NCBI GenBank assembly: GCA_017849335.1
Contig: JAFIHP010000070.1
Location: 1-10,511 of the forward strand
Reading direction: 5' to 3'
Origin: Actinomycetales bacterium
GTDB lineage: Bacteria > Actinomycetota > Actinomycetes > S36-B12
DNA length: 10,511 bases
Part shown: positions 6,572-10,511 of the stretch, piece after piece
How the letters are laid out: each line of letters starts with the position of its first letter
Numbering within the stretch: position 1 is the first letter of the stretch
Notes under the pieces: generated by a model
Seen by the model: the letters and a program-made list of their open reading frames with translations, nothing else
What the model was told of the DNA's origin: nothing
Databases searched by the model: none
Translations under genes and position numbers: made by a program

Positions 6572-7821
6572 CCGAGGTGATCCTGGCCGCGCCGTCCGTC
6601 GCGTCCGAACCCGACCTCGTCCGTGCGGCACCTGCCGCGGGTGTCGCGGTGCTGCGGCGATGCGTCGACGCCGTGGACCTGCTGGCTGCCGCCGCGAGCG
6701 CCTCGGGTGTCGCGGTCGTCGTCTCCGCCGGTGTGGGGCGGCTGACCGCGGACGTCGTGGCGGACCTGGGCCGGCGCGACCGCGCCCTGATCGGGCTGGT
6801 CGCCGGGCCGGGCGACGTCGAGCTGCTGCGGTCCGTGGGCGTCGACCGGCTGGTCGCCGTCGAACCCGAGGCGGCGGCGACCTGGCGCGCCGTCGTCGAC
6901 GAGCTGGCCGGCGTGGCCACGGCACCGGACGCGCCGACGGGCGTCTGGTCGACGGGGTGCTGGGTGGGCCCGGAGGCGCCGCCCCCGGAGGTCTCCGATC
7001 CGGTCGGCCACCGGCCGGGACCTCGCCGCCGGACGGGGGTCGTCGTCGCCGTGTGGGGTCCGCAGGGTGCCCCCGGCCGCACGACGGTGGCGCTCGGGCT
7101 CGCCGATGCCCTGGCGGATGACGGCCGTCGGGTCTGCGTCGTGGACGCCGACACCTATGCCCCCTCGATCGCGCTGGCCCTCGGGCTGGACGACACCGTG
7201 AGCGACCTGGTGGTGGCCTGTCGGTGCGCGGGCAGCCCGTCCGTCGGCCCCGCCGCGCTGGCGAACGTCGCCCGCCCCGTGCACGGCACGCTCTCGGCGA
7301 TCGGGGGCATCACCGGGCCGAGCCGGTGGGAGGAGCTGCGTCCAGGCGCACTCGACCGGCTGTGGGCGGCCTGCCGTGAGGCCTTCGACGTCACCGTCGT
7401 CGATGTGGGCTTCTGCCTGGAGCAGGACGACGAACCTGATCTGCTGCGACGCTCGCGCAACGCCGCCGCCGTGACGGCCGTCGACGCGAGCGACCTGGTC
7501 GTCGGTGTCGCCGCCGCGTCCCACCTGGGTGCTGCTCGCCTGGGAAGTGCGTGGCCGGGTGCGGCGGCGGTCGTCGCCGGCCGGCCGACGGTCGTCGTGC
7601 GCAACCGGTCCGGCTCGCGCGATCGTGACTGGATCAGGGCCGTCGCGGCGTGCGGCGTCGATGCGCCCGTCGTCGACGTGCCGGACGACCCGGCGGCGGC
7701 ACGGCAGGCGTGGGCCTTCGGCTCGACGGTCGCGCGGGCCGGCCGTCGGTCCCGCCTGCGCCGAGGGGTCGCGGAGCTCGCCGTCACGTGCCGGGAGCTG
7801 TGGAGCCGGACCGGCACCTGA
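6568..7821 (+). CDS. CpaE/MinD-like P-loop ATPase with degenerate Walker A
   Basis: A 417-residue protein. Residues 1 to about 115 look like a degenerate receiver-type domain (strand LAAPSVASEP, later ALIGLVAGPGD and VDRLVAVE) without a clear phospho-acceptor site, as is common in CpaE. A linker leads to the SIMIBI ATPase domain: VVVAVWGPQGAPGRTTVALG with the P-loop at 164-173, VVDAD at 191-195, and a Walker B-like VTVVDVGF with Asp279. The Lys expected before the Thr is Arg171. CpaE-type ATPases help place or assemble Flp/Tad pili. The GTG at 6568 overlaps the SAF gene stop, a typical coupled start; the frame remains open upstream but runs inside the SAF gene. The next gene lies 75 nt downstream and belongs to lipid metabolism, so this two-gene unit appears to stop here. 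ATP binding needs testing given Arg171. Confidence 0.85.
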   Translation: MTEVILAAPSVASEPDLVRAAPAAGVAVLRRCVDAVDLLAAAASASGVAVVVSAGVGRLTADVVADLGRRDRALIGLVAGPGDVELLRSVGVDRLVAVEPEAAATWRAVVDELAGVATAPDAPTGVWSTGCWVGPEAPPPEVSDPVGHRPGPRRRTGVVVAVWGPQGAPGRTTVALGLADALADDGRRVCVVDADTYAPSIALALGLDDTVSDLVVACRCAGSPSVGPAALANVARPVHGTLSAIGGITGPSRWEELRPGALDRLWAACREAFDVTVVDVGFCLEQDDEPDLLRRSRNAAAVTAVDASDLVVGVAAASHLGAARLGSAWPGAAAVVAGRPTVVVRNRSGSRDRDWIRAVAACGVDAPVVDVPDDPAAARQAWAFGSTVARAGRRSRLRRGVAELAVTCRELWSRTGT

Positions 7822-7896
7822 CCGGACTCCGATCGCCCCGGTTGCCCGGTTTGGGGGGATACTCTCCGGTAGGAACCCAGTGCGCCGGAGGTGTCG
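7822..7896 (+). promoter_or_regulatory. Short intergenic region before the acyltransferase gene, with weak hairpin and RBS
   Basis: ATCGCCCC (7832-7839) and GGGGGGAT (7853-7860) pair over 7 of 8 positions around a 13-nt loop; a shorter competing CCGG-TTGC-CCGG hairpin lies within it. This could be a weak terminator for the upstream pair, but there is no T-tract. GATACT (7858-7863) resembles a -10 element but has no correctly spaced -35. GGAGG (7887-7891) is the ribosome-binding site for the ATG at 7897. Whether the acyltransferase has its own promoter is undecided. Confidence 0.3.
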
Positions 7897-9417
7897 ATGA
7901 CCAGTCGTCTGTCGGCGCTCGACGCCTCGTTCTTGTTCCTGGAGGACGCCAGCACGCCGATGCACGCCGGCGGGGTCGCCGTGTTCGCCCCACCGGCCGA
8001 GGGCTTCGACCACGAGCGACTCGTCCGCCTCATCCGGCAGCGGCTGCCCTACGTGCCGCGGTACCGCCAGCGCGTGCGCGACGTCCCGTTCGGCGTGGCG
8101 CGGCCGGTGTGGGTCGACGACGAGCGGTTCGACGTCACGTACCACGTGCGGCGGTCGGCGCTGCCGAAGCCGGGGACCCGGCAGCAGCTCGAGGAGCTCG
8201 TGGCGCGCCTGATGAGCCGGCCGCTCGATCGTCGGCGACCGCTGTGGGAGATGTACCTCATCGAGGGCCTCGACGACGGCAGCTTCGCGATCGTCAGCAA
8301 GAGCCATCAGGCACTCGTGGACGGGCTGTCGGCCGTCGACATCGCCCAGGTCATGCTCGATCCGACGCCGGATGTGGCGCTGGACGCCCCGGACATCTGG
8401 GTGCCCCGCCCGGAGCCGACCGACGTCGAGCTGCTCTCGCAGGCGTTGACCGAGATGTCGACGCGCCCGGCTGCCGCGATCGACGCCGTGCGCGGCACGG
8501 TCAACGACGTCTCCCGGACGGCCGGACGGATCGGCGCACGCGTGGCGGGGCTCGCCTCGGCGGTGCTGGCGATGGCGCGCCCGCCGGCGCCCACCCCGTT
8601 GAACGTGCCGATCGGCGACCAGCGCCGGTTCGTCATGGTCGACCTCTCGCTGCGCGAGCTGAAGACCGTCCGGTACGCCCTCGGCGGCACCGTCAACGAC
8701 ACGATCGTCGCGGTCATCGCCGGCGCGCTTCGCTCGTGGCTGCAGGCCCGCGGGGTGCCGGTGAGCCAGGGGGACTCCCTGCGGGTGATGCTGCCCGTGA
8801 GCATCGCGGTGCCGCCGGCGGCATCCGGGCAGGCGGGCGGCAGTCGCGTGTCCGCCTCGCTCGTCGACCTCCCGATCGGCGAGCCGGACCCGGCGGTCCG
8901 GCTCCAGCAGATCAGCTACCAGCTGACCGCGCTCCAGGAGTCGTCTCAGTTCGTCGGGGCCGAGGCGATCATCAACATCGCCGGCTTCAGCCCGCCGACG
9001 CTGCACGCGCTCGGCGCCCGCGCGGGCGCCACGATGTCGCACCGCCTCTACAACCTGGTGATCACGAACGTGCCGGGACCGCAGCGCCCGCTCTACGCCG
9101 CCGGCTCCCGGATGCGGGCGATCTACCCGGTCGTCCCGCTCACCCACAACCAGGCCCTGAGCATCGGGCTGACCTCCTACGACGGTGGCGTCCACCTGGG
9201 GCTGTACGGCGACCGTGACGCGATGGCGGACATCGACGTGCTGGCCACGTGCCTGCACGAGTCGGTCGCCGAGCTGCTCGACCGCGCCGAGCAGTCGGTC
9301 CGCACGCTCCGGGTCGTCGGCGGAACGGCACGCCAGCCGTCCTCGGGTGCCGAGGGCCCCGCGCCGACGACGGCAGCCAAGCGCAGCCCCGCTCGCCGGC
9401 GCCGGGAGGCGACATGA
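7897..9417 (+). CDS. WS/DGAT-family O-acyltransferase (wax ester synthase/diacylglycerol acyltransferase)
   Basis: A 506-residue protein of typical family length. It starts TSRLSALDASFLFLEDAST-like, the standard N-terminus, followed by PMHAGG. PLW is at 115-117. The active-site region reads SHQALVDG, with His137 and Asp142-Gly143; the second His of HHxxxDG is Gln138. The ND motif, GGTVNDTIVAVIAGAL, has Asn267-Asp268. A C-terminal domain contains NLVITNVPGP. In the family these enzymes transfer acyl groups from acyl-CoA to diacylglycerol or fatty alcohol at the membrane, making storage lipid. The last 35 residues or so are a low-complexity basic tail. The ATG at 7897 is chosen because GGAGG ends 5 nt before it; a GTG at 7891 would overlap that site. 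The stop overlaps the patatin gene by 4 nt. Family is confident; activity and substrate are not. Confidence 0.93.
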   Translation: MTSRLSALDASFLFLEDASTPMHAGGVAVFAPPAEGFDHERLVRLIRQRLPYVPRYRQRVRDVPFGVARPVWVDDERFDVTYHVRRSALPKPGTRQQLEELVARLMSRPLDRRRPLWEMYLIEGLDDGSFAIVSKSHQALVDGLSAVDIAQVMLDPTPDVALDAPDIWVPRPEPTDVELLSQALTEMSTRPAAAIDAVRGTVNDVSRTAGRIGARVAGLASAVLAMARPPAPTPLNVPIGDQRRFVMVDLSLRELKTVRYALGGTVNDTIVAVIAGALRSWLQARGVPVSQGDSLRVMLPVSIAVPPAASGQAGGSRVSASLVDLPIGEPDPAVRLQQISYQLTALQESSQFVGAEAIINIAGFSPPTLHALGARAGATMSHRLYNLVITNVPGPQRPLYAAGSRMRAIYPVVPLTHNQALSIGLTSYDGGVHLGLYGDRDAMADIDVLATCLHESVAELLDRAEQSVRTLRVVGGTARQPSSGAEGPAPTTAAKRSPARRRREAT

Positions 9418-10385
9418 GCACCGTCCGCCGCGGCCTCGTGCTCGGCGGCGGTGGCGTGCTGGGAGGCGCCTGGGCGGTCGGGGCGCTCGCGGCGATGGAG
9501 AAGCGGTACGGGTTCGCGGCGGCGGACGCCGAGGTCGTGGTCGGGACGTCGGCGGGCTCGCTGCTCGCGGCCCTGATCGGCGCCGGCGTCACCGTCGACC
9601 AGCTCGCGGCGCACTACGACGGCCGGCCGGTCACGGAGGGGCCGCTCGCGGGCTACGAGTTCGACTCCGCACGGGCCACCGGCGGGAGCCGGCCCGGTCT
9701 GCCCCGGCTGGCGGGTCCGGGGTCCCCGCGGCTGATCGGGTCGAGCCTGCGTCGTCTCGGCCACGTGCCGACCACCACGGTGCTGTCGGCGTTCATGCCG
9801 ACCGGGACGCGCACGCTGGAGCGGGTCGGGCACCTCGTCGACGCCGTCACGCCGATGGGGGAGTGGTCGCCGCACCGGGGCGTCTGGGTCGTCGCGATGG
9901 ACTACGAGGACGGAAAGCGCGTCGTGTTCGGGCGGCCGGGAGCGCCGGTGGCGGGACTGGCGAGTGCGGTGATGGCCTCGTGCTCGATCCCGGGCTGGTT
10001 CGCCCCGGTCACGATCAACGGGCGGACCTACGTCGACGGCGGAGCGGTGTCGGCGACCTCGATCGACGTGGTGGCCCACGCCGGGCTCGACGAGGTGTTC
10101 GTCGTCGCCCCGATGGTCTCGTTCGCGACCGACCGCCCGACGGCGATCTCCGCGCGGCTGGAACGACGCTGGCGCGCCGAGGTGACGAAGGCCGCCCGCC
10201 GTGAGGCAGCGATCGTGCGGTCTGCGGGGGCCACGGTCCGGATGGTCGGTCCCGGTCCGGAGGACCTGGCGGCGATCGGGGCCAACCTCATGGACGACAC
10301 CCGGCAGCGCCATGTGCTGCAGACGTCCCTGCGGACGAGCGCCGACGCGTGGGGTGCCTCCGAGGACTTCCCCGCCACCGGGTAG
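9414..10385 (+). CDS. Patatin-like phospholipase / acyl hydrolase
   Basis: A 323-residue patatin-family serine hydrolase. It opens with VRRGLVLGGGGVLGGAW, the oxyanion-hole loop, at residues 11-18. The nucleophile elbow is GTSAG with Ser46, and the catalytic Asp is Asp208 in YVDGG, so the Ser-Asp dyad is complete. The basic residue usual in the GGGxRG loop is Leu16 here. No signal peptide or clear membrane segment is visible, so a cytoplasmic or membrane-peripheral enzyme is likely. Family members release fatty acids from phospholipids or other acyl esters. The ATG at 9414 overlaps the acyltransferase stop (ATGA), with GGGAGG 4 nt upstream, implying translational coupling. Pairing with WS/DGAT suggests synthesis and turnover of the same lipid pool. 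The in-frame Met at 9249 lies inside the acyltransferase gene and is not the start. Confidence 0.93.
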   Translation: MSTVRRGLVLGGGGVLGGAWAVGALAAMEKRYGFAAADAEVVVGTSAGSLLAALIGAGVTVDQLAAHYDGRPVTEGPLAGYEFDSARATGGSRPGLPRLAGPGSPRLIGSSLRRLGHVPTTTVLSAFMPTGTRTLERVGHLVDAVTPMGEWSPHRGVWVVAMDYEDGKRVVFGRPGAPVAGLASAVMASCSIPGWFAPVTINGRTYVDGGAVSATSIDVVAHAGLDEVFVVAPMVSFATDRPTAISARLERRWRAEVTKAARREAAIVRSAGATVRMVGPGPEDLAAIGANLMDDTRQRHVLQTSLRTSADAWGASEDFPATG

Positions 10386-10417
10386 CCGGCTACGGATCCG
10401 CTCAGAAGGGTGGCGGG
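10371..10417. terminator. Candidate bidirectional terminator between convergent patatin and HNH genes
   Basis: CCCGCCACC (10371-10379) and GGTGGCGGG (10409-10417) are perfect 9-bp inverted arms. The 29-nt interior contains a second perfect palindrome, GTAGCCGGCTAC (10382-10393), which includes the patatin TAG stop. The structure spans both convergent stop codons and is symmetric, so it could end transcription from both sides. There is no T-tract on either strand, which weakens an intrinsic-terminator reading, though such hairpins are common in high-GC actinobacteria. Confidence 0.5.
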
Positions 10418-10511
10418 TCGTGGGGTGGTCGGGGCGGGATCAGGTCGGGTGGTTCGTGTTGGTAAATCCGGCCGAGGGGTGATCGCCAGGTGCAGGATCC
10501 GTTCCTCGCGC
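10402..10511 (-). CDS. C-terminal end of a probable DUF222/HNH endonuclease-family protein (truncated by window edge)
   Basis: Only the last 35 codons are present, reading from the right edge to TGA at 10402-10404. The peptide contains TWRSPLGRIYQHEPPDLIPP and ends in a Pro-rich DPPPF. A W-x-S-P-x-G-R-x-Y segment followed by a Pro-rich tail is typical of the end of actinobacterial DUF222/HNH (13E12 repeat-type) proteins, where it follows the HNH nuclease motif. These are abundant multi-copy genes in Actinobacteria, of uncertain role and sometimes repeat-associated. The HNH residues themselves lie outside the window, so this is a call from a short tail. It converges on the patatin gene with a 16-nt gap. 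Codon use and amino-acid pattern favour this frame over the other two on the same strand. Confidence 0.65.
   Translation of the reverse strand, partial: ARNGSCTWRSPLGRIYQHEPPDLIPPRPPHDPPPF

Noticed and set aside
5158..9258. 1366-codon open frame on the minus strand
   Set aside because: It is antisense to well-supported SAF, CpaE-like and acyltransferase genes. Its composition is Arg/His/Asp/Gly-rich filler with no domain. Only its last 78 codons (from 5815) are real, as the HTH gene.

Overview
The window is very GC-rich, with dense, often overlapping genes, GTG starts and strong GC bias at third codon positions. Gene content points to a high-GC actinobacterium, probably of the Micrococcales type (Cellulomonas-like). 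The species cannot be fixed from the sequence alone. The 5' edge holds the C-terminal tail of a SecA-type preprotein translocase. A DUF6459 (Rv3235-family) gene and a wax ester synthase/diacylglycerol acyltransferase follow nearby. This recalls the secA1 / Rv3235 / tgs3 neighbourhood of Mycobacterium, which supports a chromosomal core location rather than a mobile island.

Layout: (1) 1-206 +, secA 3' end. (2) 210-4875 -, a likely operon of DUF6459 gene, sbcD and sbcC. It reads towards secA, and the two convergent stop codons are only 3 nt apart. (3) 4876-5072, divergent intergenic region with the most AT-rich patch in the window. (4) 5073-5573 +, small actinobacterial protein with two similar beta-rich halves. 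It converges on (5) 5579-5815 -, a 78-aa excisionase/AlpA-like helix-turn-helix protein. (6) 5816-5929, divergent intergenic region. (7) 5930-7821 +, a CpaB/SAF-like membrane-anchored protein overlapping by 4 nt a CpaE/MinD-like ATPase. (8) 7897-10385 +, a WS/DGAT-family acyltransferase overlapping by 4 nt a patatin-like hydrolase, which looks like a lipid synthesis/turnover pair. (9) 10402-10511 -, the C-terminal end of a probable DUF222/HNH endonuclease-family protein, converging on the patatin gene over a nested hairpin.

Three themes run through the region. SbcCD is a DNA-end and hairpin-processing nuclease. The SAF/CpaE pair has the look of Flp/Tad pilus assembly genes, but no other pilus gene follows within the window. 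The acyltransferase/patatin pair probably builds and remodels neutral lipid or another acyl ester. The unusual points are a P-loop with Arg in place of the catalytic Lys in the CpaE-like ATPase, Gln in place of the second His of the HHxxxDG motif in the acyltransferase, and an internal duplication in the small protein at 5073-5573. No CRISPR array, tRNA, rRNA, insertion sequence or phage gene was seen. I found no clear new defence or mobile system; the orphan SAF/CpaE pair with its HTH neighbour is the best candidate for something undescribed.
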